The notes: a model not told the origin generated them from the sequence alone. A DNA stretch of 64,000 nt from Halosimplex salinum (GCF_003730195.1 NZ_QWGG01000007.1:177330-241329); one strand, 5' to 3'. Counted from the stretch's first letter, positions 1 through 9,299 are shown. Translations and numbers: made by a program.

Positions 1-387
1 CGAGACGGCGTCGGCGACGCTCCGCATGTGCTCCAGGAGCGCGCCTTCGCTCGGGCCGGCCATGTGCGGCGGGAGGAGCATGAGGCCGTCGACGCCGGCG
101 TCGGCGTACCACTCGGCCCGGTCGACCGCCGCGCTCGTGGTCTGCTCGGTCACCGAGACGTACACCGGCAGGTCGAACTCGGCGCCCGCGTCGACGGCGA
201 CTCGCGTGAGTTCGCGCCGTTCGCCGTCGCGCAGCTTGTAGAACTCGCTGCCGAACCCGAACAGGATCACGCCGTCGCAGCCGCCGTCGGCGAGCGCGGC
301 GATCTGCGTCCGGACGCTCTCGTAGTCGATCTCGCCCGACTCGCGGCACGGGACGGTGAGGATCGGAAGGACGCCCTCGAATGGCAT
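1..387 (-). CDS. DHDPS/N-acetylneuraminate lyase-family aldolase (3' part outside window)
   Basis: The first 129 codons of a minus-strand gene read open to the window edge, starting MPFEGVLPILTVPC. The N-terminus shows the family's opening strand (GVLPILTVPC), then GGCDGVILFGFGSEFYKL and LPVYVSVTEQTT, matching the first four strands of a class I TIM-barrel aldolase/dehydratase such as dihydrodipicolinate synthase or 2-keto-3-deoxygluconate aldolase. The Schiff-base lysine lies beyond the window. The enolase-superfamily gene upstream on the same strand points to sugar-acid catabolism (dehydratase then keto-deoxy-acid aldolase) rather than lysine synthesis; that is inference. The family is clear, the substrate is not. 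Confidence 0.85.
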   Translation of the reverse strand, partial: MPFEGVLPILTVPCRESGEIDYESVRTQIAALADGGCDGVILFGFGSEFYKLRDGERRELTRVAVDAGAEFDLPVYVSVTEQTTSAAVDRAEWYADAGVDGLMLLPPHMAGPSEGALLEHMRSVADAVS

Positions 388-483
388 ACCCGTGGGTCGG
401 CGGGGAGCGCTTTCAACGTTCGGGCGGCGGAAGCGGTCGCCTCCGCCCCGGGAAGCGCTGCCGGACCGTCGACTCGCCGGGCC

Positions 484-1623
484 TCACTCGACGAGGGTGC
501 GGTCGGTCCGGTTCGCCTCGACGAAGTCCCAGTCGATCTCGATGCCGAGGCCGTCGCCGTCGGGGACGGGGACGTGGCCGTCGTCGTCGATCTCGTCGAC
601 GGGCTCGGCGAGGCCGGCCTCAGAGTGCCACTCGGTGTGGGGGTGGAGCAGGCCGTGCTCGTAGTAGTTCGAGTTGGGGGCGGCGCTGAGGAGGTGGAGG
701 TGGGCCGCGCCGCCGAGGTGCGGTTCCACGTCGAACCCCGCGGCCTGTGCGGCGTGGGCGGTCTTGAGCGCGCCGGTGATCCCGCCGCCGAGGTGGGCGT
801 CCACGCGGAGCATGTCCAGCGCGTCGTCGAAGAGGTGGTTGACGCTGCCGAACGGCTCGGTTCGGGAGTGTTCGATCCCGAGCAGCGGCGTGTCGATCTC
901 GTCGGCGAGCCGGCGCATGGCGTAGACGCTCTCGCCGGTGTCCCACATCGGGTCCTCGTACCAGTAGAAGTCGAGGTCGTCGAGCACTCGCCCGACTCGC
1001 AGGGCGTCGCGGTAGGTGGTGTACGTGCTGGAGGGGTCGAGCATGAGGTCCAGTTCGTCGCCGACCCGCTCGTCGACGGCGCGACACACCTCGATGTCGA
1101 GGTCCGGGTCACCCAGGGGGTGGAGCTTGTAGCCGGGATACCCGCGCTCGGCGCACGCTTCGGCGTGGTCGGCGAAGACCTCGGGGGTGTCGTGTTCGGG
1201 GTTGCCCGGCAGCGTCGAGGCGTACGCCGGGATCCGGTCGCGCTTCCCGCCGCCGAGCAGTTCGTACAGCGGCGCGCCGTAGTGCTGACCCGCCAGGTCC
1301 CAGAGCGCGACGTCGATCGGCCCGATCCCGATCCGGTCGGTGTGGCGCCCGCGCCGCCAGAAGTCCATCCAGACGTCCTCGCGCGCGAGCGGGTTCCGGC
1401 CGATCAGCTCCTCGGCCCACATCCGTATCTGGGCGAGCTGGACGTTCGGGAACATCACGCCGCGGTAGTGGCCCTCGGTCCCGTCGCGCGTGCGGACCGT
1501 GAGGATAAACATCGCTTCCGTCCGCTCCGCGCCGGGGACGTAACAGCCGGCGCCGTCCTCGCGGATTCCGTGGTCTTCGATCGCGTTCTCGTACTCGTGG
1601 ATCTCGATCTCGGCTATCTCCAT
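484..1623 (-). CDS. Mandelate racemase/muconate lactonizing enzyme-family protein (enolase superfamily), likely sugar-acid dehydratase
   Basis: A 379-residue protein. The start chosen is MEIAEIEIHEY, because the 11 residues of the longer reading (start at 1656) do not look like the family's N-terminal strand. The capping domain is followed by GIGPIDVALWDLAGQHYG, then a barrel with catalytic K166-L-H168 (YKLHPLGD), metal ligands D196 (LMLDPSST), E223 (YWYEDPM) and E251 (GIEHSRT), and H302 in EPHLGG, the general-base position of the mandelate-racemase subgroup. A KxH rather than KxK pair and the C-terminal His favour an acid-sugar dehydratase. The DHDPS-type gene just downstream (97 bp gap) suggests a sugar-acid pathway. 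The specific substrate cannot be read from the sequence. Confidence 0.85.
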   Translation of the reverse strand: MEIAEIEIHEYENAIEDHGIREDGAGCYVPGAERTEAMFILTVRTRDGTEGHYRGVMFPNVQLAQIRMWAEELIGRNPLAREDVWMDFWRRGRHTDRIGIGPIDVALWDLAGQHYGAPLYELLGGGKRDRIPAYASTLPGNPEHDTPEVFADHAEACAERGYPGYKLHPLGDPDLDIEVCRAVDERVGDELDLMLDPSSTYTTYRDALRVGRVLDDLDFYWYEDPMWDTGESVYAMRRLADEIDTPLLGIEHSRTEPFGSVNHLFDDALDMLRVDAHLGGGITGALKTAHAAQAAGFDVEPHLGGAAHLHLLSAAPNSNYYEHGLLHPHTEWHSEAGLAEPVDEIDDDGHVPVPDGDGLGIEIDWDFVEANRTDRTLVE

Positions 1624-1698
1624 CGGCTTCCCTGACCGATGCACCGATCGCGACAAAAGCCTTCGCGCCGCGGAACTGCCGGCCGGGAACGCGGGCGC

Positions 1699-4020
1699 TC
1701 AGCGGACGTTGTCGAGCAGCAGCTTCTGCTCGACGCGCTTGACCTCGTGTTGCACGTCGCGGACGGCGTCGATGTTCGCGGAGATGGAGGTGACGCCCTC
1801 GTTGACGAGGTGGTTGACCATCTCGGGCTTCGAGGCGGCCTGGCCGCAGATGCTCGTGGAGACGCCCTTCTCCCGGCAGGTCTCGATGGTCTCGCTGATG
1901 AGTTTGAGGACCGAGGGGTGCAGCTCGTCGAAGCGGTCGGCGACGCGGCCGTTGTTGCGGTCGACCGCGAGGGTGTACTGGGTGAGGTCGTTCGTGCCGA
2001 ACGAGACGAAGTCGACGCCGGCGTCGGCCATCGACTCGACGCCGAGCGCGGCGGCGGGCGTCTCGATCATTACGCCCCAGTCCTGTTTGTCGGGGTCGAT
2101 ACCCTCCTCCTCCATGAGTCGGCGGGCCTTCAGCACGTCCTCGGCGTCGTTGACGAGCGGGAACATGATCTCGACGTTGTCGTAGCCCAGTTCGAACAGC
2201 CGACGGAACGCGGCGAGTTCGTGGGCGAACAGGTCGGGGCGGTCGAGACTGCGGCGGATGCCCCGGTAGCCGAGCATCGGGTTGTGTTCGGCGGGCTCGC
2301 TCTCGCCGCCCTCCAGCTGGCGGAACTCGTCGGTGGGGGCGTCGAGGGTGCGGACGCGGACGGGTCGCGGGTAGAACTCCTCGGCGACGCCGCGCACGCC
2401 GTCGACGATCTCGGAGACGTAGGCGTCCGCGCCGTGGTCGTCGATGTAGCGCTCGGGCGTCTTGTTCGTCGAGAGGATCATGTGCTCCATCCGCAGGAGG
2501 CCGACGCCGTCGGCGCCGGTCGCCGCGGCCCGCTCGGCCGCGTCGGGGATGGAGACGTTGACCTTGACTTCGGTGGCCGTCATCGGCTTGACGGGCGCCT
2601 GCGGGCGCACCTCCTCGACGGGTTCGCGCTCCTGACCGCCGGTGGCGTCGCCCTGCTCGACGGTGCCCTTCTCGCCGTCGATGGTGACGACCTGCCCGTC
2701 GTGGAGGCGCTCGGAGCCGTGTTCCGTGCCGACGATGGCCGGGACGCCGAGTTCGCGCGAGACGATGGCGGCGTGGCTGGTCATGCCGCCCTCGTCGGTG
2801 ATGATCCCCGAGGCCCGCTTCATCGCGGGCACCATGTCGGGGGTCGTCATCTCGGCGACGATGATGTCGCCCTCCTCGACCTTGTCGAGGTGGTCGAGTT
2901 TCGAGACGGTCCGGGCCGGGCCCGCCACGCGACCGGGGCTGGCGCCGATGCCGCTGAAGACGACGTTGCCTTCGCCGGAGTCGGTCGACCCGCCGGACTG
3001 TGCGGCGCTCCCGCCGTCGGCGACGCCGGCGATGTCGCCGACGCCGTTGGATGTGCCCTCGACATCGCCGGCGTCTTCGTCGATGGTCGTGATGGGTCGG
3101 GACTGGAGGACGTACAGGTCGCCGTCGGCGATGGCCCACTCGACGTCCTGCGGGTCGCCGTAGTGAGCTTCGATCTCGTCGCCGAGGCCGACGAGCCGGT
3201 CGAGTTCCGCCTCCGAGAGCACCTGTTCGTCGCGCCTGTCCTCGGGGACGGGCCGCTCGATGGTCTCGCCGGTCTCCTCGTCGCGGACGTGCATCACCTT
3301 CTTGGTGGCGACGGTGGCGTCGCGGAGTTCGCCCGTCTCGCGGTCGAGGACGTACTTGTCGGGGGAGACGGCGCCGGAGACGACCGCCTCGCCCAGCCCC
3401 CAGGCAGACTCGACGATCGCCTGCGGGGCGCCCGTGGTGGGGTGGCTCGTGAACATGACGCCGCTCTTCTCCGCGTCGACCATCAACTGGACGACGACGG
3501 CGATGTTGACCTTCTCGTGAGAGAACCCCTGCTCCTGTCGGTAGTAGATCGCTCGCTGCGTGAAAAGGGAGGCCCAGCAGTCGCGCACGCGGTCGAGCAG
3601 GCCCGAGCGCGTGACGTTGAGGTAGGTCTCCTGCTGGCCGGCGAAGGAGGCGTCCGGGAGGTCCTCCGCGGTCGCCGAGGAGCGGACGGCGACGGACGCC
3701 TCGCCGTCGTCGACGTCGTCGTAGGCCGCGAGGATCTCCTCGCGGATGGGCTGGGGCATCTCCGTCTCGCAGATGAGTTCCTGTGCGCGTTCGGCCGCAC
3801 GGGCGAGCGCCTCGGAGTCGTCGACGGACACGTCGACGGCCTCGAACAGCTCCTCGTCGATCCCGGTGTCCTCGATGAACTCCCGGTACGTCTCGGCCGT
3901 CACGACGAACCCGGGCGGGACCGGCAGGCCCGCTGCTGTCAGCTCCCCCAGGGATGCGCCTTTGCCACCGACCGAGTCGAAGTCCTCGGCCGTAACGTCG
4001 TCCAGCCAGAGTAATGCCAT
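1699..4020 (-). CDS. ppsA: Phosphoenolpyruvate synthase
   Basis: A 773-residue protein converting pyruvate, ATP and water to PEP, AMP and phosphate in gluconeogenesis. Domains in order: ATP-binding PPDK N-domain (VGGKGASLGEL near residue 17, VRSSATAEDLPDASFAGQQ near 112), a swivelling phosphohistidine domain with GGMTSHAA carrying catalytic H416, and a PEP-utilising barrel with FGTNDLTQYTL and C725 in SICGQAAS. A Gly/Ser/Asp-rich linker of about 40 residues (roughly 315-352) sits before the swivelling domain and accounts for its slightly above-usual length. The start MALLWLDDV is preferred over one 48 nt upstream because the TATA-like box at 4075-4083 would place the transcript start downstream of that longer start. 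Confidence 0.96.
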   Translation of the reverse strand: MALLWLDDVTAEDFDSVGGKGASLGELTAAGLPVPPGFVVTAETYREFIEDTGIDEELFEAVDVSVDDSEALARAAERAQELICETEMPQPIREEILAAYDDVDDGEASVAVRSSATAEDLPDASFAGQQETYLNVTRSGLLDRVRDCWASLFTQRAIYYRQEQGFSHEKVNIAVVVQLMVDAEKSGVMFTSHPTTGAPQAIVESAWGLGEAVVSGAVSPDKYVLDRETGELRDATVATKKVMHVRDEETGETIERPVPEDRRDEQVLSEAELDRLVGLGDEIEAHYGDPQDVEWAIADGDLYVLQSRPITTIDEDAGDVEGTSNGVGDIAGVADGGSAAQSGGSTDSGEGNVVFSGIGASPGRVAGPARTVSKLDHLDKVEEGDIIVAEMTTPDMVPAMKRASGIITDEGGMTSHAAIVSRELGVPAIVGTEHGSERLHDGQVVTIDGEKGTVEQGDATGGQEREPVEEVRPQAPVKPMTATEVKVNVSIPDAAERAAATGADGVGLLRMEHMILSTNKTPERYIDDHGADAYVSEIVDGVRGVAEEFYPRPVRVRTLDAPTDEFRQLEGGESEPAEHNPMLGYRGIRRSLDRPDLFAHELAAFRRLFELGYDNVEIMFPLVNDAEDVLKARRLMEEEGIDPDKQDWGVMIETPAAALGVESMADAGVDFVSFGTNDLTQYTLAVDRNNGRVADRFDELHPSVLKLISETIETCREKGVSTSICGQAASKPEMVNHLVNEGVTSISANIDAVRDVQHEVKRVEQKLLLDNVR

Positions 4021-4074
4021 GACCGTACCCGCACTGTCGCCCAGCAGGAGTAAGAACTTTCCGGCCACGCTATC

Positions 4075-4083
4075 GATAAATAC
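4075..4083 (-). promoter_or_regulatory. TATA-like box of ppsA
   Basis: On the minus strand this reads GTATTTATC in otherwise GC-rich DNA. It lies about 55 nt before the chosen ppsA start, implying a 5' leader of about 30 nt instead of the usual leaderless arrangement. Confidence 0.5.
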
Positions 4084-4260
4084 CTTGCGTTAGGCGGGTA
4101 ACGGGGCCGTTTTCTGGAATATTGTTTCGGTTCCGAGTACCTGTGCCACCGTCACACGGTGGTGCGTGACACGGGCCGCGGTCGCGGTCGGACGGTCGGT
4201 GGGCTCACCCTACGGACGAGCAACCGGATCTTAATGCGCGGGGAGCCGTACACAGCGTGT

Positions 4261-5412
4261 ATGCGCAGTCGCGCGGTCGGGGTGCTATTGGTGTGCGTCG
4301 TCGCGGCGAGTCTGGGTCTCGGCGCGCTCGACAGCGGCGGTCACGAACACGATGGGGGCGACGCGGTCGAACTGGCTGACACGGATAGGCCCACAGCGGA
4401 CCGGCTCGTCCAGCCCCGGGAGGGCGGGAGTCACCTCTGGCCGTACACGAGCAGGCGTCGGTCGGTCGACGGACGGACGCTCGCGCTGAACGTGGTCGTC
4501 CTCGGGGAGCCCGACCGTGTCAGGCGAGTGCTGGAACACCGGTCGGACGCCGACTGGACGGGGGCCGAGGGCGACGCCGCCATCGGAGAGACGCCGTGGC
4601 GGCACGCGAGCGGGGCGACGCGCTACACCTACGTCGCGGACGCGCCCGACGGTGACGGTCAGTGGGTCGACGCGACCTACCAGCTCGGCGTCGGCTCGTA
4701 CTTCACCTCTCGCGTCCACGCGCGAGCGTACCCGGCGCCGTCGGGGAACTGGACGGCGCTGCAGGCCCACACCGAGTACTGGGACTGGTTCCGGCTTCGC
4801 CACACGGTCACCGGGACCGGTCCCGGTGCGCGCTTCGTCGAGGAGGACTTGCGCGGACTCAGCGTGACGACGGACCTGCGACAGGAGGACTACGGCTTCG
4901 GCGGGAGCGGGGACAGGGGCTGGCTCTCGGTGATCGAGTTCGGGTCGGCCGGGGCGGCGGGGTTGCTACTGGTCGCCTCCCGACGGCGGTTGCGGGCGCG
5001 GGCGACGGACCTGGCGCTCCCGGTCGTGCTCGTCGCGCTCGTGCTCGGCGTCCGGGGCGCGGGCGTCGCCCTCGCCGACCTGACCGTCGGGACGAACCCG
5101 CAACTGCTCGCGGGTATCCTGTATCCGGTGCTGGTCGCCGGACCGCTCGTCGCCACCGCGAAACTCGCGCCGGCGGAGCCACTCCGGGCCGCTGCGCTCG
5201 CGACGCTCGGGCTCGGCGCGGGACTCGCGCTCGACCTCGCGGTCGTGGACGTCGCGGCCGTCCCGACCCGGCTGGCGCTCCACCGCGTCGCGCTCGTGGG
5301 CGCGCTGGCGGTCGTGGCGGTCGGCGCAAGCGAGAGCGACCGTCGACTCGTCGCGACGGGCGTCGCCGCGTGGGCGCTGACCCTCGTGCTCCCGCTCGCA
5401 GGCGTCGTTTAG
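4261..5412 (+). CDS. Exported/multi-pass membrane protein of unknown function
   Basis: A 383-residue protein. The start MRSRAVGVLLVCVV is chosen because a TATA-like TCTTAATG (about 4228-4235) lies about 30 nt upstream and the residues are a signal peptide/first membrane segment. An extracytoplasmic domain of about 190 residues follows, including RTLALNVVVLGEPDRV, which weakly recalls LssY C-terminal domains. The C-terminal third has about five hydrophobic helices with short polar loops. A secreted N-terminal domain anchored by a helical bundle is what can be seen; I do not recognise the family with confidence. It stands alone, 148 bp before the next gene on the same strand. Confidence 0.75.
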   Translation: MRSRAVGVLLVCVVAASLGLGALDSGGHEHDGGDAVELADTDRPTADRLVQPREGGSHLWPYTSRRRSVDGRTLALNVVVLGEPDRVRRVLEHRSDADWTGAEGDAAIGETPWRHASGATRYTYVADAPDGDGQWVDATYQLGVGSYFTSRVHARAYPAPSGNWTALQAHTEYWDWFRLRHTVTGTGPGARFVEEDLRGLSVTTDLRQEDYGFGGSGDRGWLSVIEFGSAGAAGLLLVASRRRLRARATDLALPVVLVALVLGVRGAGVALADLTVGTNPQLLAGILYPVLVAGPLVATAKLAPAEPLRAAALATLGLGAGLALDLAVVDVAAVPTRLALHRVALVGALAVVAVGASESDRRLVATGVAAWALTLVLPLAGVV

Positions 5413-5560
5413 CCCCTGACGAGGACCGTTCAGGCCGGGGTCGGTCCGGCGACGGAGTATGTCCGAGCTTACCGTCGCCGTCGTGCGAGTAGCCGACTAT
5501 TGATGCGTATTGTGACCACAGGAGACTAATACTCCCTCCTCCAACGAGTCCGAACGAACG

Positions 5561-7336
5561 ATGACAGGACGGGAGGCGGGGTCGGCGGGTGTGAGTCGGC
5601 GGTCGGTGCTGGCGACAGCGGCGGCGGCGGTCGGCGCGGTCAGCGGGTGCGCCAAGCGCACTCGAAACGTGATGGCGCGGGACCCCGCGAGTCAGGTGTC
5701 GCTCCGGATCCTGACGGTTCCGGTCGACGCCAACCCGTACCCAGCGCGGATCGCACAGGCGCTCGCCGCCAATCTCCGGGCGTGCGGCGTCGACGCGGGC
5801 GTCGAGCCGACCGGGCCGGAGGCGCTGTACCGTCGCGTCCTCCTCGACCACGACTTCGACCTCTACGTCGGGCAGTTTCCGCGGACGGACTGGCGCGACC
5901 CCGACCACCTCTACGCGCTCGCTCACTCGGTGTACGCCGGCGAGCCGGGGTGGCAGAACCCCTTCGGCTACACCAACCTCCAGCTCGACGACGCGCTGGA
6001 GACCCAGCGGACCACGAGCGGGGCCGAACGGAAGACCGCCGTCGCCGCGGTCCAGGAGCGCCTGGCGGAGTCCCAGCCGTTCACGACGCTGGCCGTTCCC
6101 GACGCGCTGAGCGCGGTGCGGACGGACCGGTTCGGGAACTGGCGCGGGAGCCCGATGGACCCGCTGACGCTCCTCGGGCTCTCACCCACCGGAGAGGCGA
6201 CGACGCTCCGACTCGGGACGACCGACGGCCGGATCACCGGGAACCGCAACCCGATCACCGCGGAGTTCCGGACGCGAGGGACGTTCGTCGACCTGCTGTA
6301 CGACTCGCTGGGCCGCCGGGTCGACGGCGTCCTGCGACCGTGGCTGGCCGCCGACTGGCGGATCAGCGAGCGGGACGGCCAGTTGCAGGCGCTCCTCTCC
6401 CTCCGCGAGGACCTCACCTGGCATGACGGCGAGCCGCTGACCGCAGACGACGTGGCCTTCACCTACGAGTTCCTCGCGGACACGTCGCTCGGCGCGGCGG
6501 AGAGCCCGATCCCGGCCTCGCGCTACCGGGGTCGGACCTCGCTGGTCGCGGACGTGTCGGTCGTCGACGAGACGACGGTGCGGGTCGCCTTCGCGGACTC
6601 GTCGCCGGTCGTCGCCGAGCGGGCGTTCACCGTGCCGCTCCTCCCCGAGCACGTCTGGGCCGAGCAGACGGAGACGGCGCGGGTCGCCGGCGTCGAGACC
6701 AACCGCACCATGACCGAGGCGCTGGCCTGGAACAATCCACAGCCGGTCGGGAGCGGACCGCTCCAGTTCGAGCGAGCGGTGCCCAGCGAGTCGCTGCGCC
6801 TCTCCCGGTTCGACGACCACTTCCTCCGGGACGACCCCGAAGACCTCCCGGAGCGGCTGACCGGCGCGCCCGCCTACGAGGAACTCAGGCTCTCCGCGGT
6901 GGGATCCGACGACGCCGCGGTGGAACTGGTAGCCGCCGGCGACGCCGACGCGACAGTCGCTCCGGTCGGGGCGGCCGTCGTCCCCCGGATCGGCCGGGAA
7001 TCGGCGCTCGACCTCGTCAGCCGCCCGTCCCGGGCGTTCTATCACCTCGGGTTCAACACGAGGACGGCGCCGCTGTCGAACACCCGGTTCCGCCGAATCG
7101 TCGCCAGGCTGTTCGCGCGGTCGCGGATCGTCGAGTCGGTGTTCGACGGCTACGCACAGCCGGCGGAGACCCCGCTCGTGGGGACTGGCTGGGAGGTCCC
7201 CGAGCGGACGCTGGACGACGTCGGCCCCGGCGACACCTTCGTCGGCGAGGGAGGGGAACTCGACACCGAGGCGGCGAGAGCGGCGTTCGTCGAGGCCGGA
7301 TATCGATACGACGACGGCGACCTCCTGTCAGAATGA
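5561..7336 (+). CDS. Solute-binding protein family 5 (peptide/nickel type) lipoprotein, circularly permuted
   Basis: A 591-residue Tat-exported lipoprotein: SRRSVLATAAAAVGAVSGC (twin Arg, lipobox Cys30). The order of parts is unusual. Residues about 47-205 look like the C-terminal lobe of family 5 (ARIAQALAANLRACGVDAGV, then D-WRDPDHLY, then NPFGYTNLQLDDAL). Residues about 215-591 look like the normal N-terminal and middle parts (TFVDLLYDSLGRRVDG, LTWHDGEPLTADDVAFTYEF, FYHLGFNTRTAPLSNTRFRR, then AARAAFVEAGYRYDDGD), ending where the normal C-lobe would begin. No permease or ATPase gene is adjacent. Its stop overlaps the PAP2 gene start by ATGA, indicating translational coupling. It binds a peptide-like or unknown ligand by family inference only. 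Confidence 0.88.
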   Translation: MTGREAGSAGVSRRSVLATAAAAVGAVSGCAKRTRNVMARDPASQVSLRILTVPVDANPYPARIAQALAANLRACGVDAGVEPTGPEALYRRVLLDHDFDLYVGQFPRTDWRDPDHLYALAHSVYAGEPGWQNPFGYTNLQLDDALETQRTTSGAERKTAVAAVQERLAESQPFTTLAVPDALSAVRTDRFGNWRGSPMDPLTLLGLSPTGEATTLRLGTTDGRITGNRNPITAEFRTRGTFVDLLYDSLGRRVDGVLRPWLAADWRISERDGQLQALLSLREDLTWHDGEPLTADDVAFTYEFLADTSLGAAESPIPASRYRGRTSLVADVSVVDETTVRVAFADSSPVVAERAFTVPLLPEHVWAEQTETARVAGVETNRTMTEALAWNNPQPVGSGPLQFERAVPSESLRLSRFDDHFLRDDPEDLPERLTGAPAYEELRLSAVGSDDAAVELVAAGDADATVAPVGAAVVPRIGRESALDLVSRPSRAFYHLGFNTRTAPLSNTRFRRIVARLFARSRIVESVFDGYAQPAETPLVGTGWEVPERTLDDVGPGDTFVGEGGELDTEAARAAFVEAGYRYDDGDLLSE

Positions 7337-8124
7337 CGCTCCTCCCCGTCCTCTCCAAGGTCGTCGCCGTCGATCTGGTGGTCGTCACCGTGAGCGCGCT
7401 CGTCCTCGTGGGGCCCGAACGCCTGCGCGAGACGGCGGCGGAACTCCCGGACCGACTGCGGGATGTGGCGGTTCCGCTGGTGGTCCTGGCGGTCGTTTTG
7501 CTCGTCAACAGTCTCATCCGCGAACCCGTCACGGAGGTCGCCTGGCTCGTCGGCGTCAACGTCACGCCGATCATCTACGGTATCGAGGGCGACTTCGTCG
7601 CGTGGTTCCAGTCGCTTGGCACCCCCGCCGTCACGACGCTGTTCTCCTACGCCTACGTCTACGGCTACGTGTACGTCCTGGTCTTCCCCCTCGTCGCCTA
7701 CGCCGCCCTGGAGGACTCCCGCGCACTGCGAGAGCTCACCGTCGCCTACAGCGTCAACTACGCCCTCGGGCTGGTGTGTTACGTCCTCGTCGTCGCCTAC
7801 GGGCCGCGGAACCTGCTCGGCGAGACCGTCGAGTCGCTGCTGTACACCCAGCACCCCGAGTTCCAGTTTCTCACCAGCCGCGTCAACTCGAACACGAACG
7901 TCTTCCCCTCGCTGCACACCTCGCTGTCGGCGACGGTGATCGGCGTCGCTTACGACACGCGCGAGACGTACCCGTGGTGGCTCGCAGTCGCGACCGTGGT
8001 CGGCCTCTCGATCATCGGCGCGACGATGTACCTCGGCATCCACTGGGCGACCGACGTGGTCGCCGGCCTCGTCCTCGCGGCGATCGCCGTGACTATCGGC
8101 CGACGATACGCGAACCGACAGTAG
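7333..8124 (+). CDS. PAP2-superfamily membrane phosphatase/phosphotransferase
   Basis: A 263-residue integral membrane protein with about six hydrophobic segments. The C-terminal part carries PAP2 elements: FPSLHTSLSATVI (the SxxH-type motif near residue 195) and GIHWATDVVAGLVLA (the final HxxxD motif near residue 237). The family includes lipid phosphatases and inositol-phosphoceramide synthase-like enzymes acting at the membrane surface; the length and periplasm-facing motifs fit the latter group as well as plain lipid phosphatases. It starts within the stop codon of the solute-binding protein (ATGA), so the two are made together. The substrate is not predictable. Confidence 0.85.
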   Translation: MTLLPVLSKVVAVDLVVVTVSALVLVGPERLRETAAELPDRLRDVAVPLVVLAVVLLVNSLIREPVTEVAWLVGVNVTPIIYGIEGDFVAWFQSLGTPAVTTLFSYAYVYGYVYVLVFPLVAYAALEDSRALRELTVAYSVNYALGLVCYVLVVAYGPRNLLGETVESLLYTQHPEFQFLTSRVNSNTNVFPSLHTSLSATVIGVAYDTRETYPWWLAVATVVGLSIIGATMYLGIHWATDVVAGLVLAAIAVTIGRRYANRQ

Positions 8125-8143
8125 AAGGGCCGCGAACTCCCTC

Positions 8144-9061
8144 TCAGGCTTCGATGATGTCGTCCTCGTCGCTCTCCGGGATCGTCAGGTCGCCGTCGAG
8201 CGTGGTGACGGCGCGGCCGCCGACCCTGGGAGCCGTCACACCCTCCACTCCCTCGCGCGTGTCGACCAGCACTCGACCCGGTCGGTCGAGGAAGTGGCCC
8301 TGCTCGAAGACGAGGGGGTCTTCGGCGTCGAGCGCGCCCTGGTAGCGCAGATACGACCCGACCGCGCCGCTGGCGGTGCCGGTCACGGGGTCCTCGGCGA
8401 TGCCGGCCAGCGGGACGAACGAGCGCCCGTGGAGGGTCGCCTCGCCCTCCAGCGTGTCGAAGGTGAAGGCGTACAACCCCTCGGTGTCGGTCGCCTCGCA
8501 CAGCGCTTCGATGGCCGCCAGGTCGGGGTCGACGGCGGAGAGTTGCTCGAAGTACCCCACCGGAACGACGAGGAAGGGGAAGCCCGTCGACGCGCGGGCG
8601 ATGGGGAGGTCCTCGCCCACCTCCGAGAGCGCCGCGACGTCGAGACCGAGGGCGTCGGCGGCGTCTTCGAGGCTCACGTCGACTTCGCGGATCTCCGGCG
8701 GCGACTGGGTGAGCCAGACGGTGCCGTCGGGTTCGACTTCCACGTCGTGGGTGTCGGCGTTCGTCTCGACGGTGTAGTCGCCGTCGTCGATCACGTCGCG
8801 GTCGTACAGCGAGGCGAAGGCCGCGACGGTGGCGTGACCACAGAGGTCGACCTCGCGTTCGGGGGAGAAGAAGCGCAGGCGGCGGTCGGCGTCGTCGCCG
8901 GGCAGGACGAACGCCGTCTCGCTCGCGCCCAGTTCCGAGGCGACGGCCGCCAGCTGGTCGTCGGCGAGGTCGGCGGCCTCCGGGACGACGCCCGCGGGGT
9001 TGCCGGCCATCGGTTCCTCCGTGAACGCATCGACGAGGTGGACGCGGCGGTTGTCGCTCAT
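8144..9061 (-). CDS. PhzF-family isomerase/epimerase-like protein
   Basis: A 305-residue protein starting MSDNRRVHLVDAFTEEPMAG, the typical PhzF opening with NPAGVV close behind (a start 18 nt upstream gives six extra non-conserved residues). Conserved elements include SETAFVLP with the conserved catalytic-Glu region, DLCGHATVA, and GIAEDPVTGTASGAVGSYL, the family's C-terminal signature. PhzF proteins have two similar hot-dog-like halves and catalyse isomerisations or epimerisations of small acids; most, including archaeal members, have no known substrate. It is convergent with the PAP2 gene, whose stop is 19 bp away. Confidence 0.9.
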   Translation of the reverse strand: MSDNRRVHLVDAFTEEPMAGNPAGVVPEAADLADDQLAAVASELGASETAFVLPGDDADRRLRFFSPEREVDLCGHATVAAFASLYDRDVIDDGDYTVETNADTHDVEVEPDGTVWLTQSPPEIREVDVSLEDAADALGLDVAALSEVGEDLPIARASTGFPFLVVPVGYFEQLSAVDPDLAAIEALCEATDTEGLYAFTFDTLEGEATLHGRSFVPLAGIAEDPVTGTASGAVGSYLRYQGALDAEDPLVFEQGHFLDRPGRVLVDTREGVEGVTAPRVGGRAVTTLDGDLTIPESDEDDIIEA

Positions 9062-9299
9062 GCACACCCCGTCGGCCACCTCCCAGATAAGTCGTTAGGT
9101 GTGGGCGGGCGTGCGCGTGCGATCGACCGTGTCCCAATCGGACGTGCTTCTGACTGCACCCGCACGGCGCCCGAGTCGAACCGGCCGGGGCTTTCACGCT
9201 GTTCGCGGTCGCACTGGGACTCCTGCTGTCCGTGGTCACGGAACTCGATGCCGTGCTGTCGACAGAGTCTCCCGAAACGGAGACTCCGAGAACGTCCGA

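Noticed and set aside
28..1635. 535-codon plus-strand open frame opposite the enolase-superfamily gene
   Set aside because: It is a GC-driven antisense shadow; the translation is Val/Arg/Gly-rich without domains, and the minus strand encodes a clear enzyme.
1639..4014. 791-codon plus-strand frame opposite ppsA
   Set aside because: Antisense shadow of a complete PEP synthase.
1699..4020. Possible intein in ppsA because of the extra residues 315-352
   Set aside because: The insert is a 40-residue Gly/Ser/Asp linker, far too short and without splicing motifs.
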